Shown here: positions 8,341 through 16,798 of the stretch, piece after piece
Layout: every line of letters begins with the position of its first letter
How positions within the stretch are numbered: position 1 is the stretch's first letter
NCBI GenBank assembly: GCA_963597355.1
Contig: CAVBPR010000002.1
Location: 186,001-250,000 of the forward strand
DNA: 64,000 bases
Source of the DNA: UMGS1766 sp963597355
GTDB lineage: Bacteria > Bacillota > Clostridia > Oscillospirales > Oscillospiraceae
Direction: 5' to 3'
Position numbers and translations under genes: made by a program
Notes under the pieces: model-generated
The model's input: the letters and a program-made list of their open reading frames with translations, nothing else
Databases searched by the model: none
What the model was told of the DNA's origin: nothing

Positions 8341-8487
8341 GTGAATACGGATAATAAGACATCAGCGACAACGCAAACGAAAAATGATACATACGAAGAT
8401 TTCAAGGATAGAATTTCTATGCCGGGAAAACCGCAAAAGCTTACAGCAGAGGAAATTGAAAACTTGAGAGAACAAGGTCGTATTTAA
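8341..8487 (+). CDS. Small phage-associated ORF
   Basis: 48 aa from a GTG start, hydrophilic, ending KLTAEEIENLREQGRI. It ends two bases before a terminator-like hairpin. It has the same position as the small ORFs between head protein and scaffold in the second remnant. No family recognised; the start is uncertain. Confidence 0.4.
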   Translation: MNTDNKTSATTQTKNDTYEDFKDRISMPGKPQKLTAEEIENLREQGRI

Positions 8488-8489
8488 GA

Positions 8490-8519
8490 ACCACGATGCC
8501 GCTGCATTGTGGTCTTTTT
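8490..8519 (+). terminator. Terminator in phage remnant 1
   Basis: ACCACGATGC pairs with GCATTGTGGT around a four-base loop and is followed by CTTTTTC. A near relative occurs in remnant 2 at 22016-22048. Confidence 0.7.
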
Positions 8520-8525
8520 CCGCCC

Positions 8526-8759
8526 ATATTCCGACAGAAAAACAATTGTAATTCGATATGCAGAAAGCAGAGCCGATTGGTTCTGCTTTTTTCATATAAA
8601 AATACGTGACTGCAACGGTAAAAGCAGGGAAAGGATATACTATGGAAACTGTGAATCAGGAAAACACTGCTGACATTACTCAGCAGGAGGAGCGCACCTT
8701 CACTCAGACTGAAATGAATGCAATCATTCAGGAGCGAGTAGCGAGGGAGCGCGGTAAGT
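8526..8759 (+). repeat. 234-bp direct repeat, copy 1
   Basis: Aligns without gaps to 22055-22288 with three mismatches that I could find. It starts at ATATTCCGACAG, spans the non-coding lead-in and covers the first 39 codons of the scaffold-like ORF. Confidence 0.95.
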
Positions 8760-8938
8760 ATGCCGATTATGACGATCTCAAGGCGAAAGCGGCTCAGTAT
8801 GATGAAGCGCAGAAAGCGAGTAAAAGCGACCTTCAAAAGGCTGTGGAGAGAGCAAACGCATTACAAAGCCAGCTTGATGCACTGAACAAGGCAAATGAGG
8901 TTGCCGGTATTCCCGCTAAAGAGTATATTCTGTCGTGA
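8642..8938 (+). pseudogene. Phage scaffold (DUF4355-like) protein, C-terminally truncated
   Basis: 98 aa from ATG 8642, preceded by AAAGG; an in-frame start at 8606 has no ribosome site. The sequence is glutamate/glutamine-rich, then coiled coil (KAAQYDEAQKASKSDLQKAV, ALQSQLDALNKANEV), typical of the capsid scaffolding proteins of Gram-positive siphophages, which are usually about twice this length. It stops at 8938 with no capsid gene after it. The N-terminus is duplicated at 22171. Confidence 0.6.
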
Positions 8939-9080
8939 GGAAGGAATTCGTTCATTCATGCAGGAAGTGTTTTTGAAATCAATGAAATAGTTCCTTCATT
9001 TGGAACGCTGTTTTTATCGAATGTTTGCTGTAGGGACTAATCTTTTGCAAGATGAATAGCTTTTTTATTCACAATTACTA

Positions 9081-9109
9081 TTGACGCGAGAAGAATAAAT
9101 CAATATAAT
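9081..9109 (+). promoter_or_regulatory. Sigma-A promoter of the ATP-grasp operon
   Basis: TTGACG at 9081-9086, a 17-base spacer and TATAAT at 9104-9109. Transcription would start near 9115, just before the hairpin at 9123. Confidence 0.75.
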
Positions 9110-9122
9110 GGAAACCGATAGT

Positions 9123-9174
9123 AAAGCAGGGCAAGGACGCCGTTACAGGTGTTCTTGCCCTGCTTTCTTATTTT
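9123..9174 (+). promoter_or_regulatory. 19-bp hairpin at the 5' end of the ATP-grasp mRNA
   Basis: Bases 9123-9141 pair fully with 9148-9166 (two G-U pairs) around loop GTTACA. CTTATTTT follows and then the ribosome site GGAGGAGA. It starts within about ten bases of the predicted transcription start. It could be an attenuator or a 5' stabilising stem. Confidence 0.7.
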
Positions 9175-9191
9175 GGAGGAGAGTGAGAAAG

Positions 9192-10505
9192 ATGAATGAC
9201 CTGGTTCGGCATGAAGAGCAGATTAACCAGCAACTTTCCCGTTATGGCGTCAAGTTTGGAATTTACAAAAACGGGACGTTTCAGGAGCGGTTGTTTCCCT
9301 TTGATCCATTGCCGCGAATTATATCCGCAGATGAATGGACGGAGTTGGAAGCGGGACTAAAACAAAGAGTGGATGCGTTGAATCTGTTCTTAAAGGATAT
9401 TTATGGCGAAAAGAAAATATTGAAGGATGGTATTGTGCCGGAAGATTTTGTCTATCGTTCTCCGGGTTATCTGGCACAATGTGAGGGGATTCTTCCGCCT
9501 GGCGGTATTTATAGTCACATTTCCGGTATTGACTTGGTCAAGGGGAAAGATGGCGTGTGGTATGTACTGGAAGATAACCTGCGAATTCCATCGGGAGCAA
9601 GTTACCCGTTGATTGCTCGTCGGCTGTGTCGTCGAGCCAGTCCGGAAACATTCCGACATGGAAATCTGGCAGACAATCGAAACTATGGGCAGCTGCTGCG
9701 GGAGACGATGGACAGCGTGAATACCGGCGGCATCAACGTAGTGTTTACACCGGGACGATACAATGCAGCTTATTTTGAACATTCCTACCTGGCAGAACAG
9801 TCGGGAGCAGTTCTGGCGGAGTCAGGAGATTTGTATGTGAGTGATTCTAAGCTCTACTATCGCTCCACCAGCGGAGCCCAGCAGGTTGGTGCACTGTATC
9901 GGCGGGTCAGCGATGAGTATATGGACCCGCTGGCCTTCGAACCGGAATCGCTGATCGGAATTCCGAACCTGATGAGTGCCTATCGAGCGGGGAATGTGGC
10001 CATTTTAAACGCTTTTGGAAACGGCGTTGCAGATGACAAAGGAATTTATTATTTTGTGCCCAAAATGGTTCGTTATTATCTCCATGAAGAGCCGATTTTG
10101 CATAATGCGCCAACTTATCTGCCGTTTTATGAAGAAGATCAGGCATATGTCCTCTCTCACATTGATACATTGGTCATTAAGGATGTGGCAGAGGCTGGCG
10201 GATATGGCGTTGTGTTTGGAGATAAATTGAGCGACGAGGAGCGGAAGAGCCTGGCGAATCTAATTGTAGAACAGCCGAGACGTTTTATCGCGCAGGAAGT
10301 GATAGACTTTCAGGATTTGCCGATTATGGACGCAGGGAAACAGGTGGAGCGAAAAGCGGATCTTCGTGCTTTTGTTTTGTCCAGCCGAGAAAAGACTGTG
10401 GTTTGGCCCAGTGGACTGACTCGTTTTTCACGCAATCCGGACAGTTTTATTGTCAATTCATCACAAGGAGGAGGCTTTAAGGACACATGGATCATGTTGC
10501 ACTAA
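9192..10505 (+). CDS. Circularly permuted ATP-grasp protein (DUF404/DUF407 type)
   Basis: 437 aa. It matches the circularly permuted ATP-grasp family: DLVKGKDGVWYVLEDNLRIPSGASYPL near 145-171, the metal/ATP segment VIKDVAEAGGYGVVFG near 320-335, and a basic RKADLRAFVL near the end. ATP-grasp enzymes join a carboxylate to an amine through an acyl-phosphate. Genes of this family typically neighbour alpha-E and transglutaminase-like genes, as here, and were predicted to make or modify small peptides. Substrate unknown. The ATG at 9192 has GGAGGAGA upstream; the longer frame from 9108 would start inside the hairpin. It overlaps the next gene by 19 bases. Confidence 0.85.
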   Translation: MNDLVRHEEQINQQLSRYGVKFGIYKNGTFQERLFPFDPLPRIISADEWTELEAGLKQRVDALNLFLKDIYGEKKILKDGIVPEDFVYRSPGYLAQCEGILPPGGIYSHISGIDLVKGKDGVWYVLEDNLRIPSGASYPLIARRLCRRASPETFRHGNLADNRNYGQLLRETMDSVNTGGINVVFTPGRYNAAYFEHSYLAEQSGAVLAESGDLYVSDSKLYYRSTSGAQQVGALYRRVSDEYMDPLAFEPESLIGIPNLMSAYRAGNVAILNAFGNGVADDKGIYYFVPKMVRYYLHEEPILHNAPTYLPFYEEDQAYVLSHIDTLVIKDVAEAGGYGVVFGDKLSDEERKSLANLIVEQPRRFIAQEVIDFQDLPIMDAGKQVERKADLRAFVLSSREKTVVWPSGLTRFSRNPDSFIVNSSQGGGFKDTWIMLH

Positions 10506-11158
10506 GTACACAAAACCGTCTGTTCTGGCTGGGACGATACAGTGAACGGGTTTATACAACCATTCAGTTTATGCTGGAAAAGTATGATAAAATGTTGGAC
10601 GATCAGGATGTAGATTATCCATCCTTTTGTCGGCGGATAGGAATTCCCTGTACCTATACGGATGCAGAAGATTTCTGTCGTGGATATCTGTTCGATCTTG
10701 CCTCGCCTGTGTCTGTAGCCAGCAATATAGAAAATATGCTGGGCAATGGAATGGTGCTTCGGGAGATCATTTCCACACCGACCCTGGCATATCTGCAAAT
10801 GGCGCATAATGCAATGGAAATGGCGGCAGAAAGCGATGGCCCCGGAATCCAGCTTCAGTGGGTGTTGGATGACATTATGGCATTTCGCGGCAGTATGGAT
10901 GACTCTGTTGAAAATGAAAAAGCCAGAAATGTGGTAAAAACAGGCGGTCTGGTAGAGCGGCTGAGTTTGATGTTGCGGTTGGAGTGGCATCTGGACAATC
11001 TGGATCGTGAGCTGCACAAACTGTTAAACCGACTTTATAAGACAAATTTAACCGTAAATCCGGGAGCATTGGACGTAATCACCCAAAAAGCGATCGAAGG
11101 GAAAAATGTTGATACGGCAGTGTTGCTTTCCAGTGTTGAAGGGTTGTTTGCGGTATGA
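10487..11158 (+). CDS. Alpha-E domain protein (DUF403)
   Basis: 223 aa, almost wholly helical, beginning VALSTQNRLFWLGRYSERVYTT, which is the typical alpha-E start with the R-x-E pair. In many bacteria the family is encoded next to or fused with circularly permuted ATP-grasp, and is thought to act with it. Its own activity is not established. It overlaps the ATP-grasp gene by 19 bases and the transglutaminase gene by four (ATGA), so the three are translationally coupled. Confidence 0.88.
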   Translation: MDHVALSTQNRLFWLGRYSERVYTTIQFMLEKYDKMLDDQDVDYPSFCRRIGIPCTYTDAEDFCRGYLFDLASPVSVASNIENMLGNGMVLREIISTPTLAYLQMAHNAMEMAAESDGPGIQLQWVLDDIMAFRGSMDDSVENEKARNVVKTGGLVERLSLMLRLEWHLDNLDRELHKLLNRLYKTNLTVNPGALDVITQKAIEGKNVDTAVLLSSVEGLFAV

Positions 11159-11937
11159 GTTACCGGCTGGAATTCCGTTATGATATTCAGTTGGAATTTG
11201 ACGCTCCGGTCTGTCAGCATACGTTTGTACTTCGATGCATCCCCAAAAGCTTTTCCGGGCAGCAAGTGCTGGATGCAACGTTGAAATTATACCCCGGAAC
11301 AAACTGGACATTGCAGGAAGACAGCTTTGGAAATCTGCTTCAGATTGGTCGCATAGATTCATCCCACAGTCAATTTCATTATTCGGTTCAGGGCAGCGCA
11401 ATTACAACCGTCTCGGGGGATTTGCCCACGCGTCTGGATGCAATCTGTCGTTATCCATCAAAATATACGGCGGTGACGCAGGAAATGCGATGGTTTTTGG
11501 ATCGTTTACATCTTCCAGATGAAGAATCGGCTCGTGCGTGGGAATTAAGTGAAGCGGTGCACGCTTATTTACGCTATGTGCCCGGCAGCACAGGCGTGTC
11601 TACTACGGCAATACAGGCCTTTCAAAGAAAAACCGGTGTATGTCAGGATTATGCCCATGTCTATTTGGCGTTGGCACGTCAAGCGGGATTGACAGCGCGA
11701 TATTGTAATGGATTAACCGTTGGAGAAGGTGCAAGCCATGCATGGTGTGAGGTCTGTTTGGCCGGACGCTGGATAGGCATCGACCCAACACGAGGGAAAT
11801 GGACCGACGAGAGTTATTTGCGCTTTAATGTTGGCCGTGATTTTTCTGATTGTCCCATGGAGCGCGGAGTTTTTCTCGGCAACACAGGACAGAAACAGAC
11901 CGTTTTTATGCAGGTAAATCAACAAAATCAAGTATAA
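11155..11937 (+). CDS. Transglutaminase-like cysteine peptidase family protein
   Basis: 260 aa. The N-terminal half is the beta-rich domain common in this family; the papain-like core begins near residue 125. The Cys-His-Asp triad is visible as C in KTGVCQDYAHVYLALARQAG, H in GASHAWCEV and D in WIGIDPTRG. Family members cleave or form amide bonds. Next to ATP-grasp and alpha-E it may trim or mature the amide product. No signal peptide is seen, so it should be cytoplasmic. Confidence 0.88.
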   Translation: MSYRLEFRYDIQLEFDAPVCQHTFVLRCIPKSFSGQQVLDATLKLYPGTNWTLQEDSFGNLLQIGRIDSSHSQFHYSVQGSAITTVSGDLPTRLDAICRYPSKYTAVTQEMRWFLDRLHLPDEESARAWELSEAVHAYLRYVPGSTGVSTTAIQAFQRKTGVCQDYAHVYLALARQAGLTARYCNGLTVGEGASHAWCEVCLAGRWIGIDPTRGKWTDESYLRFNVGRDFSDCPMERGVFLGNTGQKQTVFMQVNQQNQV

Positions 11938-11960
11938 ATGTTGCAATGGAGCACACAATA

Positions 11961-11997
11961 AAATGCCCTGACAGCAACTTGCGCTGTTAGGGCATTT
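11961..11997 (+). terminator. Hairpin after the transglutaminase gene
   Basis: A 15-bp stem (one G-U pair) with a seven-base loop between two gene blocks. The T-tract is poor, so it may only partly stop transcription and allow read-through to the aspartoacylase pair. Confidence 0.6.
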
Positions 11998-12031
11998 GGA
12001 TTTCAATGCGCACTGGAAGGGAAGAAACAAT

Positions 12032-12952
12032 ATGATCAGACAGATCCTTAGTGTTCCTCTGGCAGTTGGCGAGGAACTCACCATTCAAAAACAGAGAATT
12101 GGAATGGGAGAAAAACGAATTTGCATTGTCACCGGTACCCATGGAGACGAATTGGAAGGTCAGTATGTTGCGTGGAAATTGGCCCGTATTCTGCACGAAA
12201 ACTTGGCTAATCTCAATGGCATCGTGGACATTTATCCTGCATTGAATCCCCTGGGAATCAGCACTATGACAAGAGGCATTCCGCAGTGCGATCTGGACAT
12301 GAACCGCACATTCCCCGGAAGCAGTCAAGGCAGTCAATCAGAGTATGTCGCCCATGAAATTGTACAGGATATTATGGGAGCGGATGTATGTATTGACATT
12401 CATGCCAGCAATATCTATCTTCGAGAAATGCCCCAAGTCCGTATCAACGTGAACACGGCAGAGCAATTGGTGCCTCTGGCAAAATGCTTGAATATGGATT
12501 TGATCTGGATTCATTCAGCGGCAACGGTGTTGGAATCTACTCTGGCGCATAGTTTAAATAGCGTAGGAACGCCAACGCTGGTTGTTGAGATGGGAATTGG
12601 TATGCGCGTGACAAAAGAATACGGCGACCAATTGATTGCCGGTATTTTGTCCCTTATGTCGCATTTGGGTATGTGGAAAGCGCCGGTAGTGCCGGTATCT
12701 CCGCCGATTGTCAGCTCAGATGGTCATGTCTCCTTTATCAACGCGGACCGTCCTGGGATCTTTTTCCCCACCGTGGCGCATGGAAGCCGAGTAAACAAAG
12801 ATCAGGAGATTGGAGTAATTGCCGATCCATTGACCGGAGCGGTGAGTCAGTCGTTAAAATCGCCAGTGGCCGGTTTAATTTTCACATTGAGAGAATATCC
12901 CGTTGTATATGAGGGTTCTCTTATTGCCCGAATTTTAGGAGGCAGCATATGA
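12032..12952 (+). CDS. Succinylglutamate desuccinylase/aspartoacylase family (M14-like)
   Basis: 306 aa zinc amidohydrolase/carboxypeptidase-like protein. Zinc ligands appear as GTHGDELEG near 37-45 and DIHAS near 122-126; DLDMNRTFPG gives the substrate-binding Asn-Arg pair. A C-terminal beta domain follows from about 225. The family removes acyl groups from N-acyl amino acids or cleaves C-terminal residues. It begins 35 bases after the hairpin that closes the ATP-grasp block and overlaps the next gene by four bases. GGAAGGGAAG lies before ATG 12032. Confidence 0.85.
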   Translation: MIRQILSVPLAVGEELTIQKQRIGMGEKRICIVTGTHGDELEGQYVAWKLARILHENLANLNGIVDIYPALNPLGISTMTRGIPQCDLDMNRTFPGSSQGSQSEYVAHEIVQDIMGADVCIDIHASNIYLREMPQVRINVNTAEQLVPLAKCLNMDLIWIHSAATVLESTLAHSLNSVGTPTLVVEMGIGMRVTKEYGDQLIAGILSLMSHLGMWKAPVVPVSPPIVSSDGHVSFINADRPGIFFPTVAHGSRVNKDQEIGVIADPLTGAVSQSLKSPVAGLIFTLREYPVVYEGSLIARILGGSI

Positions 12953-13902
12953 AAGAAATTACGCTTTTTACCTTGGAAACACCTTATCGCCAGCCTTTGC
13001 CGGTGAAAGGCTGGATGTTCGGTAACCCGAAGCAGAAGAGCTTGGCGGTTATGGGTGCACTGCGAGGAAATGAAATTCAACAAATGTATATTTGCGGCTG
13101 CCTGATTCAACGGTTGAAGCAAATAGAAGAAGAGGGGAAACTGGCTCCAGATTGCGGTATTCTGGTCGTGCCGTGTGCAAATCAGTTTTCCATGAATGTG
13201 GGTCGTCGATTTTGGGCAGCAGACAACACAGATATCAATCGCATGTTCCCCGGTTATTGTTTGGGAGAAACGACGCAACGCATTGCGGCACGTATTTTTG
13301 AAGTGCTGCAAGGTTATCGTTATGGTGTACAGATGGCCAGCTTTTATTTGCCGGGTGATTTCTTGCCCCATGTGCGAATGATGGAAACGGGATATCAAAA
13401 AACAGAAGAAGCCAATGCCTTTGGACTTCCTTATGTGGTGTTGCGGACGCCGCAGCCATACGACACAACAACCCTGAATTACAATTGGCAGATTTGGGAT
13501 ACCCAGGCGTTTTCTCTCTACACCAGAGAGACGGACTCCATTGATCCAATTACTGCAAATCAGGCGGTAGATGCGGTTTTTCGTTTTTTGAAAGAAAAAG
13601 ATTTGGGCACAATGGAAGTCACTCCCTCTGGTATTACGCCGGAACTTCTGCTGGAAAAAACATTGGATACGGTGCTGTCATCAGCGGGGGGATTGCTGCT
13701 GCGCGACAGGGAGCCGGGGGATTTTGTCGAGGAAGGTGACCTTCTGGCAAAGATAATGGATCCCTGTACGAATACTGTTTTGGAAAAATTGCACGCCAGA
13801 GAGGCTGGGAGAATCTTTTTTGCCCATAAACCGCAGTTGATTGGCGGTCATGAAGTGGCATTTCGGATTTGCAAGACGGGAGGGGGAAAAGATTCCCTGT
13901 AA
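12949..13902 (+). CDS. Second aspartoacylase-like protein lacking zinc ligands
   Basis: 317 aa with the same overall layout as its upstream neighbour (DINRMFPGY at the Asn-Arg site, biotinyl-like C-terminal domain with GDFVEEGDLLAKI). The first zinc motif, normally HGDE or HGNE, reads RGNE (MGALRGNEIQQ), and the D-x-H motif is replaced in YGVQMASFYLPG. Two of three ligands are therefore gone while the fold is kept. It may be a non-catalytic partner of the upstream enzyme or use another mechanism. Coupled to it by an ATGA overlap. Confidence 0.75.
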   Translation: MKEITLFTLETPYRQPLPVKGWMFGNPKQKSLAVMGALRGNEIQQMYICGCLIQRLKQIEEEGKLAPDCGILVVPCANQFSMNVGRRFWAADNTDINRMFPGYCLGETTQRIAARIFEVLQGYRYGVQMASFYLPGDFLPHVRMMETGYQKTEEANAFGLPYVVLRTPQPYDTTTLNYNWQIWDTQAFSLYTRETDSIDPITANQAVDAVFRFLKEKDLGTMEVTPSGITPELLLEKTLDTVLSSAGGLLLRDREPGDFVEEGDLLAKIMDPCTNTVLEKLHAREAGRIFFAHKPQLIGGHEVAFRICKTGGGKDSL

Positions 13903-14006
13903 AAAAATAATGAAAAATTTTTCTCAAAAAAGAGGATTTTTCTAATTTAGATCGTATACAGTAATATGAGGAGTATGTGCGTTATACGAAAAAGGAGGGA
14001 TTTTCC

Positions 14007-15011
14007 TTGATTTATCGGCAGAAAACAGAGCAGAACGAGGCATTGATTCTGTCGCCGTGGGCGTGCTGCGCAATCGACTCCCGTGGTCGTATGAGAGAAG
14101 AAAAGGAAGATCCGCTTCGTACCTGTTTTCAGAGAGATATTGATCGAATTATTCATTGCAAGGCATTTCGTCGGCTAAAGCACAAAACGCAGGTGTTTTT
14201 GCGCCCGGAAGGTGATCATTATCGCACGCGTATGACGCACACGCTGGAAGTGGATCGTATTGCACGCACCATTGCAAGAGGTCTTGGATTAAATGAGGAT
14301 CTGACGGAAGCGGCGGCATTGGGCCATGACCTGGGTCATACTCCCTTCGGTCATGCCGGAGAGCGGATCCTTGATCAAGTGCTCCCGGGTGGATTTCACC
14401 ATAATGTTCAGTCACTCCGGGTGGTGGATAAGCTGGAGAAGGACGGAAACGGGCTTAACTTGACTTATGAGGTTCGTCATGGTATCGTATGCCACACTGG
14501 TGACGAGCAGGCAGAAACGCTGGAAGGGCAAATTCTGCGTTTGGCGGATCGGATCGCATATCTGAATGCGGACATTGATGATGCAATTCGCGGCGGTGTG
14601 ATTTATCCACTGGATATTCCCGCAGGACTGCAGGAGGTTCTTGGGTTTACCTATTCCGATCGCATCAATACGCTGACAACGGATGTGATTTTGGCCAGTG
14701 ACGGAGCAGAAACAATCTGTCAGAGTGACCGTGTAGCAAAGGCAATGAGTGATTTGCGCGCATTTATGTTCGAGGCTGTGTATCGTAACCCCATTGCCAA
14801 GGGGGAGGAAAGCAAAGCCCAGGATATGCTGCTGCGGTTATTTGAGCATTATGCTGCCCATCCGGAGGAGCTTCCAGAGGAATATCAGTGTATTCTGGAG
14901 CAGGAGGGAGAGCTGCGGGCTGTGGCAGATTATATTGCCGGTATGACAGACTCTTATGCAGTGGAGAAATACGGAGAACTGTTTCTCCCTGCGGCGTGGA
15001 CTGTGAAGTGA
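14007..15011 (+). CDS. dgt: dGTP triphosphohydrolase-like HD-domain dNTPase
   Basis: 334 aa from the TTG start. It hydrolyses dNTPs to nucleosides and triphosphate and controls dNTP pools. HD-domain metal ligands are visible in RTRMTHTLEV and AAALGHDLGHTPFGHAGE, with a later D in RLADRIAYLNAD. FRRLKHKTQVFL is typical of the family. TTG 14007 has AAGGAGGG seven bases before and gives the usual N-terminus; GTG 13977 with GAGGAG is an alternative adding ten residues. It heads dgt-dnaG-rpoD, a common arrangement in Clostridia. Confidence 0.9.
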   Translation: MIYRQKTEQNEALILSPWACCAIDSRGRMREEKEDPLRTCFQRDIDRIIHCKAFRRLKHKTQVFLRPEGDHYRTRMTHTLEVDRIARTIARGLGLNEDLTEAAALGHDLGHTPFGHAGERILDQVLPGGFHHNVQSLRVVDKLEKDGNGLNLTYEVRHGIVCHTGDEQAETLEGQILRLADRIAYLNADIDDAIRGGVIYPLDIPAGLQEVLGFTYSDRINTLTTDVILASDGAETICQSDRVAKAMSDLRAFMFEAVYRNPIAKGEESKAQDMLLRLFEHYAAHPEELPEEYQCILEQEGELRAVADYIAGMTDSYAVEKYGELFLPAAWTVK

Positions 15012-15055
15012 ACGCTTCTGTTATATAACTTTTATCGGTAGAAGGGAGCGGAAGA

Positions 15056-16798
15056 ATGCCGATTCCACAGGAATTTTTAGATGAGTTAAATCGAAGGACT
15101 GACCTGGTTGATCTTGTTTCTTCCTATGTTTCGCTCAAAAAACAGGGAGGGCGTTATGTAGGGCTGTGTCCTTTCCACAATGAACGCACCGGATCCTTTA
15201 CCGTCAGTCCGGAGCGGCAGATGTATTATTGCTTTGGCTGTCACAAGGGTGGCGGAGCAATTAATTTCATCATGGAAATTGAAGATCTTGGGTTTGTAGA
15301 TGCAGTGGAGGAATTGGCAAAGCGCAATGGTATGGAAATGCCGGAAACTTCTTCCGGCGATGGAAGTACCCGAAAAAAACGCGAAAAGCTTCTTTCCTTG
15401 AATAAGGAGGCTGCCCGGTGGTTCCATGCTCAGTTGAAGTCACCTGCTGCGGTTCAGGGAATAGAGTATTTTCATAAGCGAGGGTTGTCGGCCAGAACCG
15501 TAACCAGCTTTGGTCTGGGGTATGCTCCGGATGGATGGGATAATCTGATTCGATCAATGGCAGAGCTTGGCTATGAAAAGGCTGATCTTCTGGAAGCCGG
15601 ACTTGCCGTGAAAAGCAAAAATGGCCGCATTTACGATCGGTTTCGTCATCGCGTTATGTTTCCTATCATCGATGTGCGAGGAAGCGTGATTGGATTTGGC
15701 GGACGTGTGCTGGACGACAGTAAGCCGAAATATTTGAATTCTCCGGATACGCTTGTGTTTAATAAAAGCCGTAATCTTTTTGCCTTGAATTTAGCGAAAA
15801 AGAGCAAGCAGGGGCGGATTATCCTTACCGAAGGATATATGGATACGATTGCCTTGCATCAGGCAGGCTTTGATTGTGCAGTAGCATCTTTAGGAACTTC
15901 GCTGACCGAAGATCATGCCAAGTTGCTGGCAAACTACACAAAGGAAGTTGTCATTTCCTATGATGGAGACCAGGCGGGGATTAACGCAGCCCAGCGTGCG
16001 ATCAGTCTCCTGGAAAAGACCGGCGTTACAGTTCGTGTGCTTCGGGTAACGGGGGCTAAGGATCCAGATGAGTTCATCAAGACATTTGGTGCAGAGGCAT
16101 TTTCTTCCTTGCTTGAGGGGTCGGCAAATCACATTGAGTACCAATTGAATCAAATAAAAAGTAAATTTGATTTCTCGCAGATTGATCAGAAGGCGGCTTA
16201 TCTGCGGGAGGCAGCAAAGCTGATTGCCGGTTTGGATAGTCCTGTAGAGCGAGAGATCTATGGAAACAAGGCTGCTGATGCAGCCGGGATTACAGCGGAT
16301 ACCATGGCGCAGGAAATCAAGCAGTTACGCAAACAGCGGTACTGGAAACGCCGCAAGGCGGAAGAACGACGTGCGATGGCTCCGGTGACTGAGGCGCAGC
16401 CGCCAGAGCGCTCACTGCGCTATCAGAATGTGCCGTCAGCTCTCGCAGAAGAGGGCATAGTTCGCCTGTTGCTGCGAGATGACAGCCTGTTTCCTCATGT
16501 GGATTCTCTTGATTCCGAAAGTTTTACTTCTCCCACATTGGGTAAAATTTATGGAATATTAAAAGAAGGTTGGGAAACTGGGCAACCAGTGACGACGGCA
16601 GCACTGTCTGCCCAGTTGTCAGCGGAGGAGATGTCGCTTCTTGCAAGAATTCAGAACAAGCCGGAAACCGTTTCCAACAGTGAACAGGCAATAGAGGATT
16701 ATAAAAAAGCAATCCAGCGCCAGCGTTCTGCATCGGATGATCAGGCGCTGATGCGTTTTAGGAACAGTAAACGAAATAATGGAGGATCGGAACTATGA
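15056..16798 (+). CDS. dnaG: DNA primase
   Basis: 580 aa. Makes RNA primers for lagging-strand synthesis. It has the N-terminal zinc finger (C38, H41, C59, C62), the RNAP-like catalytic core with the Toprim motifs EGYMDTIA and SYDGDQAG, and a C-terminal helicase-binding region. Length is normal. AAGGGAGCGG precedes the ATG. Its stop overlaps the rpoD start (ATGA). Confidence 0.97.
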   Translation: MPIPQEFLDELNRRTDLVDLVSSYVSLKKQGGRYVGLCPFHNERTGSFTVSPERQMYYCFGCHKGGGAINFIMEIEDLGFVDAVEELAKRNGMEMPETSSGDGSTRKKREKLLSLNKEAARWFHAQLKSPAAVQGIEYFHKRGLSARTVTSFGLGYAPDGWDNLIRSMAELGYEKADLLEAGLAVKSKNGRIYDRFRHRVMFPIIDVRGSVIGFGGRVLDDSKPKYLNSPDTLVFNKSRNLFALNLAKKSKQGRIILTEGYMDTIALHQAGFDCAVASLGTSLTEDHAKLLANYTKEVVISYDGDQAGINAAQRAISLLEKTGVTVRVLRVTGAKDPDEFIKTFGAEAFSSLLEGSANHIEYQLNQIKSKFDFSQIDQKAAYLREAAKLIAGLDSPVEREIYGNKAADAAGITADTMAQEIKQLRKQRYWKRRKAEERRAMAPVTEAQPPERSLRYQNVPSALAEEGIVRLLLRDDSLFPHVDSLDSESFTSPTLGKIYGILKEGWETGQPVTTAALSAQLSAEEMSLLARIQNKPETVSNSEQAIEDYKKAIQRQRSASDDQALMRFRNSKRNNGGSEL

